Shown here: piece by piece, positions 46,081 through 54,370 of the stretch | How positions within the stretch are numbered: position 1 is the stretch's first letter | How the letters are laid out: every line of letters starts with the position of its first letter | DNA from: DATMGU01 sp035555315 | GTDB taxonomy: Bacteria; Pseudomonadota; Alphaproteobacteria; ATCC43930; CGMCC-115725 | Assembly (NCBI GenBank): GCA_035555315.1 | Contig: DATMGU010000121.1 | Coordinates: 42,616-106,615 of the forward strand | DNA: 64,000 nucleotides | Direction of reading: 5' to 3' | Position numbers and translations under genes: made by a program | Notes under the pieces: generated by a model | Database searches by the model: none | What the model saw: the letters and a program-made list of their open reading frames with translations, nothing else | Told to the model about the DNA's origin: nothing

Positions 46081-46734
46081 TCAGGTCTTGGTCAGGCGCC
46101 GCGCGATGAGGTCGCCGCCGCTTTGGACCAGTTGAACGAGCAGGATCAGCACGATCACGACGGCGGCCATCATCACGCCGTCGAAGCGCTGATAGCCGTA
46201 GCGGATGCCGAGATCGCCCAGGCCGCCACCGCCGACGGCGCCGGCCATGGCCGAATAGCCGATCAGGCTGATGATGGTGAGCGTCAAGCCGCGCACCAGG
46301 GCGGGCACGGCCTCCGGCAGCAGCACCTTCCAGATGATTTGCAGGGGTGTCGCTCCCAGCGCCTGCGCCGCCTCGACCAGGCCGCGATCGATTTCCTTCA
46401 AGGCACTTTCGACCAGCCGGGCGAAGAACGGTACGGCGGCGATCGATAGCGGCACGATCGCGGCACCGGTGCCGATCGACGTGCCGGCCAGCAGCCGGGT
46501 CAGCGGAATGATCGCGACCATCAGGATGATGAACGGCGTCGAGCGTGTCGCATTGACGATGGCCCCCAGCCCGCGCTGGATGGCCGGCAGCGGCAGGATG
46601 CCGCCGGGGCCGGTCACCGTCAGCACGACGCCCAGCGGCACCCCGGCCAGCAACGCCACGCCGGCGGCCGTGCCGACCATCCAGAGGGTTTCGAGAAAGG
46701 CGTCAGACAGCAACGCGAGCATGGCTTGCGACAT
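46081..46734 (-). CDS. metI: Methionine ABC transporter permease MetI
   Basis: This 217-residue permease has about five membrane helices and the ABC coupling motif EAAQALGATPLQIIWKVLLP. Family features are NATRSTPFIILMVAIIPLTR and SYSAMAGAVGGGGLGDLGIRYGYQRF-like IGYSAMAGAVGGGGLGDLG. Its start lies inside the metN 3' end (32-base overlap). Confidence 0.94.
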   Translation of the reverse strand: MSQAMLALLSDAFLETLWMVGTAAGVALLAGVPLGVVLTVTGPGGILPLPAIQRGLGAIVNATRSTPFIILMVAIIPLTRLLAGTSIGTGAAIVPLSIAAVPFFARLVESALKEIDRGLVEAAQALGATPLQIIWKVLLPEAVPALVRGLTLTIISLIGYSAMAGAVGGGGLGDLGIRYGYQRFDGVMMAAVVIVLILLVQLVQSGGDLIARRLTKT

Positions 46735-47752
46735 AGCCCAGCACCTCCACCCCTAGATGTTTCGCGGTCAGATAGTTGATGGCTGGTTCGAGCGGCCCGG
46801 TGAGTTCGACCACCAGGGTGCCGAGCGGGCGGCCCTGGATATAGTCGATCGAGCCATGCAGCAGGTTGATATCGACCGATAGCCGGCGGACCAGATCGGC
46901 GATGATCGGCTCCTCCGCCGCGAGGCCGGTAAAGCTGATCCGCAAGATGGCGCTGGCACCGGCGCTGGGACCTGACGTCAGGCGATCGCCGTAGAGCGTC
47001 CGCAGCGGCGCCTCGCCATCATGGGCGCGCATGATCTCGCGCGTGATCGGCTGGGCCGGTGCCGTCAACAGGTCGAAGACGCTGCCGGCTTCGACGATCC
47101 GCCCATGCTCCATCACCGCGACCCGGTTGCAGATCTGGCGGACCACCGGCATCTCGTGGGTGATCAGCACGATGGTGAGCCCCAGCCGTTGATTGATGTC
47201 GGCCAGCAATGCCAGGATCGATCGGGTCGTCTGCGGATCGAGGGCCGAGGTCGCCTCGTCGCACAGCAAAATGGACGGCTTGTTGGCGAGGGCCCGGGCG
47301 ATGCCGACCCGTTGCTTTTGTCCGCCCGACAAGGTCGCCGGATATTGGTCGCGCTTGTCGGTCAAGCCGACCAGATCGAGCAGCGGGGTGACCACCGCCT
47401 CGATCTCGCGGGCAGGCGTGCCGGCGAGTTCGAGCGGCAGCGCCACGTTGCCGTAGACGGTGCGGCGGGCCAGTAGATTGAAATGCTGGAAGATCATGCC
47501 GACGCGCCGGCGTGCGCGGCGCAACGCCGCCGCGTCGAGGGTGGTGAGATCGACGCCGTCAACGGTGACACGCCCGGAATCCGGCCGCTCGAGCAGGTTG
47601 AGGGTCCGCAGCAGGGTGCTTTTGCCGGCACCGGACCGCCCGATGATCCCGAAGATCTCGCCGGCCTCGACCGACAGCGACACGTCGTCCAGCGCCCGGA
47701 CGATGCCGTTCGGGCCGGAGAAGTTTTTATGCACATCGGCGAGGACGATCAT
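46703..47752 (-). CDS. metN: Methionine ABC transporter ATPase MetN
   Basis: This 349-residue ATPase has Walker A GRSGAGKST, signature LSGGQKQR, Walker B ILLCDEATSALD, and a C-terminal NIL regulatory domain (from about 270), which binds methionine and inhibits transport in E. coli. The ATG at 47752 has GGTGGAG about 9 bases upstream. The frame is open further upstream to 47827, but that part overlaps the leader terminator and riboswitch, so it is not translated. Confidence 0.95.
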   Translation of the reverse strand: MIVLADVHKNFSGPNGIVRALDDVSLSVEAGEIFGIIGRSGAGKSTLLRTLNLLERPDSGRVTVDGVDLTTLDAAALRRARRRVGMIFQHFNLLARRTVYGNVALPLELAGTPAREIEAVVTPLLDLVGLTDKRDQYPATLSGGQKQRVGIARALANKPSILLCDEATSALDPQTTRSILALLADINQRLGLTIVLITHEMPVVRQICNRVAVMEHGRIVEAGSVFDLLTAPAQPITREIMRAHDGEAPLRTLYGDRLTSGPSAGASAILRISFTGLAAEEPIIADLVRRLSVDINLLHGSIDYIQGRPLGTLVVELTGPLEPAINYLTAKHLGVEVLGYVASHARVAV

Positions 47753-47771
47753 GCCTCGGGTCTCCACCAAC

Positions 47772-47805
47772 AAAAAATCCGCCACGACAAAAGCGTCGGG
47801 CGGAT
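47772..47805 (-). terminator. Attenuator terminator in the metNIQ leader
   Basis: On the minus strand ATCCGCC (47799-47805) pairs with GGCGGAT (47777-47783), extended by GAC/GTC, and is followed by TTTTTT. This is a complete intrinsic terminator between the SAM-II-like element and the metN start, so it can act as a transcriptional attenuator. Confidence 0.88.
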
Positions 47806-47811
47806 CCTCCC

Positions 47812-47865
47812 CTCGCTTTAGCCGCATTTATAAAGCGCCCGCAAGCTGAGTAGCAACTCGGCGCT
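47812..47865 (-). ncRNA. SAM-II-type riboswitch of metNIQ
   Basis: On the minus strand the stem AGCGCC (47860-47865) and GGCGCT (47834-47839) encloses a 20-base loop and is followed by TATAAATGCGGCTAAAG. This is very close to the SAM-II consensus tail (GAUAAAUGUAGCUAAA). The loop segment TTGCG can pair with TGCGG in that tail to make the expected pseudoknot. SAM-II is known from alphaproteobacterial methionine genes; it binds S-adenosylmethionine and lowers expression. A terminator follows directly, suggesting control of transcription. Confidence 0.78.
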
Positions 47866-47869
47866 GTTC

Positions 47870-47900
47870 GTTATAATGGACAAAGAGATGTGATTGTCAA
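47870..47900 (-). promoter_or_regulatory. metNIQ promoter
   Basis: On the minus strand TTGACA (47895-47900) and TATAAC (47870-47875, or TTATAA one base earlier) are 18-19 bases apart. The expected start point falls at the 5' side of the riboswitch stem. Confidence 0.65.
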
Positions 47901-47950
47901 CGACAAACCGGGCGCGGCGACGCAGGCCGACAGCGCGTATCGCACGGCTC

Positions 47951-48520
47951 CTAATGCAGCGTGGGGCGGTCCGGCGGCGGTTCGTCGATGGCGCTGCGCA
48001 GCTTGTCGGCGACGGCGCGGATCTCCACCAAATGCGGGTTGATCGCCAGCGCCGCCTCGAAGGCGGTGAGGGCGCCGGCGGGATCCTTGGTCTTCAGCAG
48101 GATCTGTCCAAGGCCGGCGAGCGCCCCGTAATGCCTGGGCTCGCGCACCAGGGTCGCCGCGATGTCGGCGATCGAGGCCGGCAAGTCGCCGGCGATGAAG
48201 CGCGCGGTCGCCCGCTTGTTCCAGGCTTCGGCGAAGCCGGGATCGGCGGTGATCCCGCGCGTGAACGCCGCGATCGCCGCCGGCATGCTGCCATCGCCCA
48301 TCGCCGTCATCCCGTCATGCAGGCATTCCATGGCGGTCTCGCTCCCGCCCGAATCCCACGCCAGCCAGATCAGCCGGTCGAGTTCCGACGCCTCGGCCTG
48401 ATCGACGGTCGCCCGCAGCCGGCTGAACGCCTCGTGCAGGATAGGGTCGTCGCGCTCGACCGGCACGGCGCCGGCCAACAGCTTGACGAGGGTGAGGATC
48501 GTTCGATTATCCGTCGGCAT
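47951..48520 (-). CDS. TPR-repeat protein
   Basis: This 189-residue protein has tetratricopeptide-type helical repeats, clearest around GSMPAAIAAFTRGITADPGF, AEAWNKRATARFIAGDLPAS and KDPAGALTAFEAALAINPHL. No signal peptide or membrane helix is seen, so it is cytoplasmic. Proteins like this act as interaction scaffolds; the partner is not known. It follows the nucleotidase gene on the same strand after 82 bases. Confidence 0.8.
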   Translation of the reverse strand: MPTDNRTILTLVKLLAGAVPVERDDPILHEAFSRLRATVDQAEASELDRLIWLAWDSGGSETAMECLHDGMTAMGDGSMPAAIAAFTRGITADPGFAEAWNKRATARFIAGDLPASIADIAATLVREPRHYGALAGLGQILLKTKDPAGALTAFEAALAINPHLVEIRAVADKLRSAIDEPPPDRPTLH

Positions 48521-48553
48521 GGGACGGGATTATAGGCCATCGACCGCTGCAAC

Positions 48554-48600
48554 CCAACTGTAAGCTGGCCCAACTGTAAGCTGGCCAACCTCAAGCTGGC
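48554..48600. repeat. Short tandem repeat, 16-bp unit
   Basis: CCAACTGTAAGCTGGC occurs twice head to tail (48554-48569, 48570-48585), followed by a diverged third copy to 48600. It lies between the nucleotidase stop and the TPR gene. Confidence 0.85.
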
Positions 48601-48602
48601 GC

Positions 48603-50594
48603 TTAGGCTAAACTGAGACTGAACTGGGCGAAGCCGTTCGCCGCCGGGCCGATGAAGCTCACGGCCGGATACCGGTCGGCATAGGCGCGCGCGGCCGGGG
48701 CGGTTTCGAACACGACCTTGACCGGTCGCTTGATCGGCTCGAAGCGCCATTTGCCGTTGGCCGATGGGTTCACGACGCGCTGCTCGACCACGTAGCGGAT
48801 GATCACGTCGCGGTTGGTATCCGGTGCCTCGATCACCACGCTCGACCCGTCCAGACCGGGGAATTTGCCGCCGCCGGAGGCGCGGTAATTGTTCGTGGCG
48901 ACCAGAAACCGCTGCTTGGGATCGATCGGCCGATCGGCGAAGCGTAGATCGACGATCCGATGGGCATCGGGTCGTTCGACCTTGCCATCCGGGCCGTAGC
49001 GGCTGGGTTGGGTCACGTCGATCCGATAGGTCACGCCCCACATCACGTCGAAATTATAGGAGACGAAGCGGCTGTTGATCAGTTCTTGCGGCGTGGTGAT
49101 GGCCGGGTCGATCCGGTTGAACATGCCGGCCGCCCGTTCGAGCCACTCCCGCACCCCGGCGCCATCGATCAGCACGGCGCGCAGCATGTTCGGATAGACG
49201 TAGAGATCGGCGATATTCTTGATGGCGATGTCGCCGGCGGGGATGTCGGTGTAGTTGTCGATGCCGTAGCCGCCGCCGGCCTTGAACGGCGCCGCGGCGG
49301 ACAGGATCGGGACGTCCTTCCACGGCGTGGCACCGGCCAATTGGCGCAGGTACCAAGCCTGCGCCAGATTGACGATCTCCACCGACGGATCATCCGCGAC
49401 CTGGGCGAAATAGCTGTTGATCGGCGCCGTGATCTTGCCGACCGGTTGCCGGATATAGCTGAGAGTGTCGGCATGTTCGGTCTCGGCCGCCGCCGTGATG
49501 CGCGCGGCACCGCCGATCAGGGCGACGACCTTGGCGCCCTCGCGGCGGTAGATCGGTCGGGCCTCGACCGTGAAATCGGTCACCGTCCAGCCGGTAGTGG
49601 CACCGGTTAGCGTGAGGTCGATGATGCCGAGATGACTACCCCAAAAGCCTGGCATCACCGCGGGAACGCCGTTCAAGGTGCCGCGCACCGCGTCGATGCC
49701 GGACCGGTCGGCGTAATCCGGCCCCGGGAATACCCGGTGCGAATGGCCGGTCAGGATCGCGTCGATGCCGGGTATCGCCGCGAGATGGAACGAGGCATTT
49801 TCCTCGCCGACGCTCTGGGAGCCCGTGCCGATGCCGGAATGGCAGAGGGCGACGACGATATCGGCACCGGCCGTCTTCAACCTCGGCACATGCTCGCGGG
49901 CGGTCTCGACGATGTCGCGGGTGCGCAGTTTGCCGTCCAGGTTGGACTTGTCCCAGACGACGATCTGCGGCGGGACGAAACCAATCACGCCGATCTTGAG
50001 CGGATGCGTCACGCCGGCTTCGTCCGTCAGGGTCCGGTCCAGCATCAGGGTCGGCGGCAGATAGGTCGCCGTACCGCTGGGGCCGGCCAGGATATTGGCG
50101 CTGACGAACGGGAAGTTCGCCCCGGCCAGGGCCAGGCGCAGAAATTCCAGGCCATAGTTGAATTCATGATTGCCGAGCGTGGCCGCGTCGTAGCCCAGCA
50201 GGTTCATCGCCTTGAACATGGGGTGCACGTCGCCCGGCTTGAGGCCGTGCTTATAGGCCATGTAGTCGCCGAGCGGATTGCCTTGAATGATGTCGCCATT
50301 GTCGAACAGCAGGCTGTTGTGGGCTTCGGACCGGGCGGCATCGATCAACGAGACGGTCTTCGCCAGCCCGACGGTATCGTCCGGCTTGTCGCGGAAATAA
50401 TCGTAGTCGTAGATGAACATGTGGAGATCGGACGTCCCCAGCACGCGCAGTTTGATGACCGGTGCCGAGCCGTCGCCGCCGAACGCGGTGAGCGGCTCCA
50501 TCACGGCACCCGCGGCGATGCCGGCGGCGGTCTTGAGGACAGACCGGCGCGGAACGTTCGATATCCGGGGGCCTGGCAAAGGCGGGGTCTCCAA
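48603..50594 (-). CDS. cpdB: 2',3'-cyclic-nucleotide 2'-phosphodiesterase/3'-nucleotidase, CpdB-like
   Basis: This 663-residue periplasmic enzyme has a twin-arginine signal (VPRRSVLKTAAGIAAGAV), an N-terminal metallophosphatase domain (LGTSDLHMFIYDYDYF, DNGDIIQGN, TLGNHEFNYG, CHSGIG, TGHSHRVFPG) and a C-terminal 5'-nucleotidase domain with the base-stacking region NNYRASGGGKFPG. The YDYF segment and signature are typical of CpdB. It scavenges extracellular nucleotides for phosphate and nucleosides. The only in-frame start upstream of the signal is TTG at 50594. Confidence 0.9.
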   Translation of the reverse strand: METPPLPGPRISNVPRRSVLKTAAGIAAGAVMEPLTAFGGDGSAPVIKLRVLGTSDLHMFIYDYDYFRDKPDDTVGLAKTVSLIDAARSEAHNSLLFDNGDIIQGNPLGDYMAYKHGLKPGDVHPMFKAMNLLGYDAATLGNHEFNYGLEFLRLALAGANFPFVSANILAGPSGTATYLPPTLMLDRTLTDEAGVTHPLKIGVIGFVPPQIVVWDKSNLDGKLRTRDIVETAREHVPRLKTAGADIVVALCHSGIGTGSQSVGEENASFHLAAIPGIDAILTGHSHRVFPGPDYADRSGIDAVRGTLNGVPAVMPGFWGSHLGIIDLTLTGATTGWTVTDFTVEARPIYRREGAKVVALIGGAARITAAAETEHADTLSYIRQPVGKITAPINSYFAQVADDPSVEIVNLAQAWYLRQLAGATPWKDVPILSAAAPFKAGGGYGIDNYTDIPAGDIAIKNIADLYVYPNMLRAVLIDGAGVREWLERAAGMFNRIDPAITTPQELINSRFVSYNFDVMWGVTYRIDVTQPSRYGPDGKVERPDAHRIVDLRFADRPIDPKQRFLVATNNYRASGGGKFPGLDGSSVVIEAPDTNRDVIIRYVVEQRVVNPSANGKWRFEPIKRPVKVVFETAPAARAYADRYPAVSFIGPAANGFAQFSLSLA

Positions 50595-50662
50595 GCGAGT
50601 TTCGGCGACATCGCGTCAGTATGCTGATCGCGATCGACGATAACACCCCCTGATTTTAACGA

Positions 50663-52123
50663 TCAGGCCCGAGTGGGAAAGGTTTCTCGCTTGCGCGACG
50701 GCGGTCGCGGCGGGGTGTCCGGCTTGGCCACGGCCATCAGTTCGTTCGGAACGGTCGGTAGCTCGATATAGACCTCCAGCCCGCCATCCGGTGCGTTGTC
50801 CAGTCGGATTTCGCCGCCATGGGCATGGAAAACGGACCGCACCACGGAAAGGCCGAGGCCGGTGCCCCCGGTATCCCGGTTGCGCGAACTCTCAATCCGG
50901 TAGAATGGGGCGAACACCTTTTCCCTGAGCTCGGGCGGAATACCCGGGCCATTGTCGCGCACGACGATATGGGCGGCTCCGCCGGTCATCGTCAGAATGA
51001 TCTCGACCGCATCCGCGTATTTCGTCGCGTTGTCGACCAGGTTGCCGAACGCCCGCCGCAAGGCGACGGGCCGACCGAGGAACCCGGCTTGGTGCGGACC
51101 GTCATAGCTGGCGGTACCCCCGCAATCGATCGCGTGATCGACCAGATCCTGGAGCAGGGCGGCGAGGTCGATGGTCGTGGCCGGCTCGTGAGCCGCATCG
51201 TCGCGGGCGAAGGCCAATGTCGCCGCGATCATCGTCTCCATCTCTTCGATCTCGGCCAGCATGCCGGCCTGTTGGTCGGCATCGTCGAGGAACTCGGTCC
51301 GTAGGCGAAGGCGCGTCATGGGTGTGCGGAGGTCGTGTGAGATGGCGGCCAGCATCTCGGTCCGATCGCGAACAAAGCGCTGGATCCGCTCCTGCATCCG
51401 GTTGAAGGCGATGGTTGCCTGCCGCAATTCCGCCGGTCCCGAGACGTCGAGGGACGGCGCCAGCGGGTCGGTGCCGAAACGGTGTGCCGCGTCGGCGAAG
51501 CCGGCGATGGGCTGTGCCAACCAGCGCGTCGCCCAGATCGATACCAGCCAGACCGAGAGAATGATGCAGAGGGCGAGTGAGCCGAGGCGGAACCAAAAGC
51601 CGGGATTCCAGGGGCGTTCATTCGAAACGAACGCCAACCAAGAGCCGTCGCTCAGGGGTGCCGCCAGGATCCGCACCGGACGATCCGGCGGTACTACGTC
51701 CCGCAGGGGCGGGAGATGCGCCGCCGGCGAGTCGCCGCGCATCAGGATGATCCGATGCGGACTGCCCGGTATCCGTTCGCCCAGCCAGGAATCTATCTCG
51801 CCCGGCTCAGGACTCGGCTCCGGCGGCGACGTGGTATCGGGCGCGGGGATCGGGACATCGGAGAACCAATGCAGGATGTAATCCGGTGCCCGGGCCGCGC
51901 GGACCAGGGCCGGCCGTTCACCGGGAGTCGCCGCATCCATCATCCGGATGACCGTGGCGACCCGTCCGCCGAAGCCGAATTCTTCGAAGGGCGGACGCGC
52001 CCAGTCGCGCGTCACGAACACCAGAACGCCGTTGGTGACGACGATCATGACAATGGCGCCGAGGATGGTGCTAGCGATCCGGCGGCGGATCGTGTCGCGC
52101 GGCAGCCAGCCGGACAAACGCAT
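50663..52123 (-). CDS. Sensor histidine kinase, EnvZ-like
   Basis: This 486-residue inner-membrane kinase has a first transmembrane helix (ILGAIVMIVVTNGVLVFV), a periplasmic domain, a second helix (LGSLALCIILSVWLVSIWA), HAMP, HisKA with the acceptor His in LAAISHDLRTPMTRLRLR, and HATPase (NLVDNATKYA, DNGPGIP, GGTGLGLSVVRSV). The ATG at 52123 has GGAGGAAC upstream; the longer frame to 52210 would overlap the regulator gene. It is the partner of the adjacent OmpR-type regulator (16-base gap). Confidence 0.92.
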   Translation of the reverse strand: MRLSGWLPRDTIRRRIASTILGAIVMIVVTNGVLVFVTRDWARPPFEEFGFGGRVATVIRMMDAATPGERPALVRAARAPDYILHWFSDVPIPAPDTTSPPEPSPEPGEIDSWLGERIPGSPHRIILMRGDSPAAHLPPLRDVVPPDRPVRILAAPLSDGSWLAFVSNERPWNPGFWFRLGSLALCIILSVWLVSIWATRWLAQPIAGFADAAHRFGTDPLAPSLDVSGPAELRQATIAFNRMQERIQRFVRDRTEMLAAISHDLRTPMTRLRLRTEFLDDADQQAGMLAEIEEMETMIAATLAFARDDAAHEPATTIDLAALLQDLVDHAIDCGGTASYDGPHQAGFLGRPVALRRAFGNLVDNATKYADAVEIILTMTGGAAHIVVRDNGPGIPPELREKVFAPFYRIESSRNRDTGGTGLGLSVVRSVFHAHGGEIRLDNAPDGGLEVYIELPTVPNELMAVAKPDTPPRPPSRKRETFPTRA

Positions 52124-52139
52124 CAATGGTTCCTCCGCC

Positions 52140-52940
52140 TCACCCCCTGGCGGACGCGGTGGCTTCACCCAGCTTGTCGAGAGCCTCCGGTCCCCGGGCG
52201 GACTCGGCACCGGTCGAATGCTCCGTCATGCCTTCGACGGTGGCGGCGAAAAGATAACCGCCACTGCGCACGGTACGGATGATCATCGGGTCCTTCGGGT
52301 CATGCTCGATCTTACGACGCAAGCGGCTGACCTGTACATCGACGCTGCGATCGAACGGAATGGCCGTCCGGCCGCGCGCCAGATCGAGCAATTGGTCGCG
52401 TGTCAGCACCCGTTGCGGATGTTCCAGAAAGGCCACCAGCAACTCGAACTCGCCGCTGGTCAAGGCGACCAGCAGCCCATCGGGCGAGCGCAACTCGCGC
52501 CGGGTGATGTCCAGCCGCCAACCTTCGAAGGCGAGGAACAGGTTCGAGGCGATGCCGTCGGTCTGCCCGCTGGCCCGGCGCATCACCGCCTTGATGCGCG
52601 CCAGCAATTCGCGCGGGCTGAATGGCTTGGGCAGATAATCGTCAGCGCCCAGTTCCAGCCCGATGATCCGATCGGCCTCCTCACCCATCGCCGTCAGCAT
52701 GATGACGGGCGGCGAGCCGGCCACGTCGCGCAGCTTGCGACACAAGGTGAGGCCGCTTTCACCGGGCAGCATGAGGTCCAGGACCACCAGATCGACCCGG
52801 CTGGTCTCCAGCATGCGGAACAGGGCAGCGCCATCCGGCGCGGTCGAAACGCGGAAGCTGTTCTGCGTCAGGTATTTCGACAGCAGTGTGCGAATACCGG
52901 CATCGTCATCGACGATAAGGATGTGAGGGTTTCTATCCAT
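52140..52940 (-). CDS. OmpR-family response regulator
   Basis: This 266-residue regulator has a receiver domain (acceptor Asp55 in VVLDLMLPG, Lys in YLPKPFSPRELLAR) and a C-terminal winged helix (RELRSPDGLLVALTSGEFEL, RSVDVQVSRLRRKIEHDP, RTVRSGGYLF). It is expected to act with the downstream EnvZ-like kinase. The C-terminal tail beyond the DNA-binding domain (about 30 residues) is longer than usual. An imperfect dyad GTTAC-N6-GTAAC lies about 45-60 bases upstream of the start. Confidence 0.93.
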   Translation of the reverse strand: MDRNPHILIVDDDAGIRTLLSKYLTQNSFRVSTAPDGAALFRMLETSRVDLVVLDLMLPGESGLTLCRKLRDVAGSPPVIMLTAMGEEADRIIGLELGADDYLPKPFSPRELLARIKAVMRRASGQTDGIASNLFLAFEGWRLDITRRELRSPDGLLVALTSGEFELLVAFLEHPQRVLTRDQLLDLARGRTAIPFDRSVDVQVSRLRRKIEHDPKDPMIIRTVRSGGYLFAATVEGMTEHSTGAESARGPEALDKLGEATASARG

Positions 52941-53114
52941 AGGCTTTTCCTACACCGCCACCATGGTCGAACTGGAACGGAATGGTGTTACGCGGTGGTA
53001 ACCCCGGCGGTTCCACCGCGACGCCGTCGGGTATGATGAACGATACCAGGGAGATGGAGAGAAGGCGAACGACATGACCGCTCGCCCGTCCTTATTGGCC
53101 CCCGGCCTTCTTGG

Positions 53115-53222
53115 CTAGAGACCGAGCTTCGCCGCGAGGTCGGTGATGTTCGTCGCGACGATGTCGATATAGGCCTCGGGCTTGCCATCGACCACGGTCT
53201 CCGGCCCGAACTCGGCTGGGTC
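53115..53222 (-). pseudogene. C-terminal remnant of a truncated gene
   Basis: A frame of about 35 codons on the minus strand ends at TAG and reads AEFGPETVVDGKPEAYIDIV then ATNITDLAAKLGL. Codon use and the clean C-terminal look suggest the end of a once larger protein. It breaks off at the end of the VapC-like gene, with no start. The parent family is not recognised. Confidence 0.45.
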
Positions 53223-53625
53223 AGAACGGGTTAAAGATCGAGATCCCGAAAGGAGCGAAATCCGCGACATTCTTCGTTGCGACCGTCATGCCGCGCGAAT
53301 GGGCGATGGCCGCGATCTGAGAATCCTCGATGTCGGCATGCGCTCGGGCCATCATGGTTCCCCACGCCTGGGAGGCCGCCAAGTCGAAAGGCAAGACGCG
53401 ATTGCCGTAATTGGCGATAAGAGAGGTAAGCCAGCCTTCAAAGTGAAGAGCCATGGTCGGGTTCGTAGGCCGCGCCAGCTCAATCCCTTTTCGAATCTCT
53501 CCAATCGTGATAACCGACAAATATAGATCAACGTCGGCTTGCGCGACCACCCAAGAAAGGACCTTTGAGCTTGGCGACTTTTTGATTAGATCCGAAATGG
53601 TGACGGTATCAAGCAGGTACTTCAA
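53221..53625 (-). CDS. PIN-domain toxin, VapC/FitB-like
   Basis: This 134-residue PIN ribonuclease starts MKYLLDTVTISDLIKK (Asp6), has the conserved Glu in TIGEIRKGIE, and Asp residues in HADIEDSQIAAIA and KNVADF. It should cleave RNA when free of its antitoxin. It overlaps the antitoxin gene by 17 bases on the same strand. Base composition is AT-richer than the neighbours, consistent with acquisition by transfer. Confidence 0.88.
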   Translation of the reverse strand: MKYLLDTVTISDLIKKSPSSKVLSWVVAQADVDLYLSVITIGEIRKGIELARPTNPTMALHFEGWLTSLIANYGNRVLPFDLAASQAWGTMMARAHADIEDSQIAAIAHSRGMTVATKNVADFAPFGISIFNPF

Positions 53626-53863
53626 AATAGTTCTTCCTCGGAAAATGCTTATCTCTTGTCATGGTTAGCTCGAATGCGCTGTGGCTGGACAAAAGAAATG
53701 TCTTGAAATCTTCCGCAGGCACAGATTCGGTGAACTGTTTGTAAGAGATTACAACCACGGCATTGGTGCCGTGGCGAGTGACCACCTGCGGCCCATCTAC
53801 CATTGCACGTTCAACGACTTCGCTGAATCGGGCTTTGGCATCCTGTAGCTTCCAAGTATCCAT
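53609..53863 (-). CDS. Phd/YefM-type antitoxin
   Basis: This 84-residue protein has the Phd/YefM DNA-binding fold (MDTWKLQDAKARFSEVVERA, GPQVVTRHGTNAVVVISYKQ) and a C-terminal toxin-binding tail (LTMTRDKHFPRKNYFEVPA). It neutralises the PIN toxin encoded downstream and probably represses the operon. Confidence 0.88.
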   Translation of the reverse strand: MDTWKLQDAKARFSEVVERAMVDGPQVVTRHGTNAVVVISYKQFTESVPAEDFKTFLLSSHSAFELTMTRDKHFPRKNYFEVPA

Positions 53864-53953
53864 GACTTAGACTTCCCGTCTGTAATTCCTGTTATGGTGA
53901 TGTTGTAGGTCCGGTGATTCGGCTTCCGGTGGCGCTTTTTCGTTGGCTGCAGA

Positions 53954-53973
53954 TACAATCTAGTCTGGACTAG
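53954..53973 (+). promoter_or_regulatory. Promoter -10 and operator candidate of the HigA-like gene
   Basis: TACAAT (53954-53959) resembles a -10 box, and CTAGTC-TG-GACTAG (53960-53973), a perfect dyad, follows directly before the start at 53979. Placement over the likely transcription start fits autorepression by the antitoxin. Confidence 0.5.
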
Positions 53974-53978
53974 TCTGA

Positions 53979-54287
53979 ATGTCGAGATCGTCGACTACCC
54001 CTAGGCTGATCTCGAATCCGACGCCGGGCGAGATGCTGCTGGCCGATTTCATCGAGCCCTTGGACCTGAGCCAGAATGGTCTTGCCCGCGCGATCGGCGT
54101 GCCGCCGCGGCGCATCAACGAGATCGTGCTGGGCAAACGCTCGATCACGGCGGATACGGATCTCAATCTTGTCCGCGATTTCGGTCAGTCGGAGGGATTC
54201 TGGCTTGGGGTCGAGTCCGATTGTGATCTGCTTGAGTGCCGCCGTCGGATCGGGCCGGAGCCGGCGCGTATCACGTCATTTGCATAG
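53979..54287 (+). CDS. HigA-family antitoxin-like XRE regulator
   Basis: This 102-residue protein has the HigA-type helix-turn-helix: NPTPGEMLLADFIEPLDLSQ, NGLARAIGVPPRRINEIVLG, KRSITADTDLNLVRDFGQSE. HigA normally follows the toxin gene higB, but no HigB-like frame is found upstream or downstream, so this appears to be an orphan antitoxin or regulator. Confidence 0.85.
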   Translation: MSRSSTTPRLISNPTPGEMLLADFIEPLDLSQNGLARAIGVPPRRINEIVLGKRSITADTDLNLVRDFGQSEGFWLGVESDCDLLECRRRIGPEPARITSFA

Positions 54288-54312
54288 GGGGCATCAAGAA
54301 ATTGACATCATT

Positions 54313-54360
54313 GATGTTGCGGGCAACATCGTGAGTTGCGTTATCAGACGATGTTGCCCA
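54313..54360. promoter_or_regulatory. Repeated dyad operator before the PIN/RHH operon
   Basis: GATGTTGC-GG-GCAACATC (54313-54330) is a perfect dyad, and a third half-site GATGTTGCCC ends at 54360, making a second 10-base inverted repeat with GGGCAACATC. Three half-sites just before a toxin-antitoxin operon fit binding of the ribbon-helix-helix antitoxin. Confidence 0.65.
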
Positions 54361-54370
54361 TAATATCACG

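Noticed and set aside
47753..47827. Upstream extension of MetN by 25 codons
   Set aside because: It would run through the attenuator hairpin and into the riboswitch; a ribosome-binding site lies before the ATG at 47752.
48554..48600. CRISPR-like repeat array
   Set aside because: The repeats are directly adjacent with no spacers, only two to three copies, and no cas genes are near.
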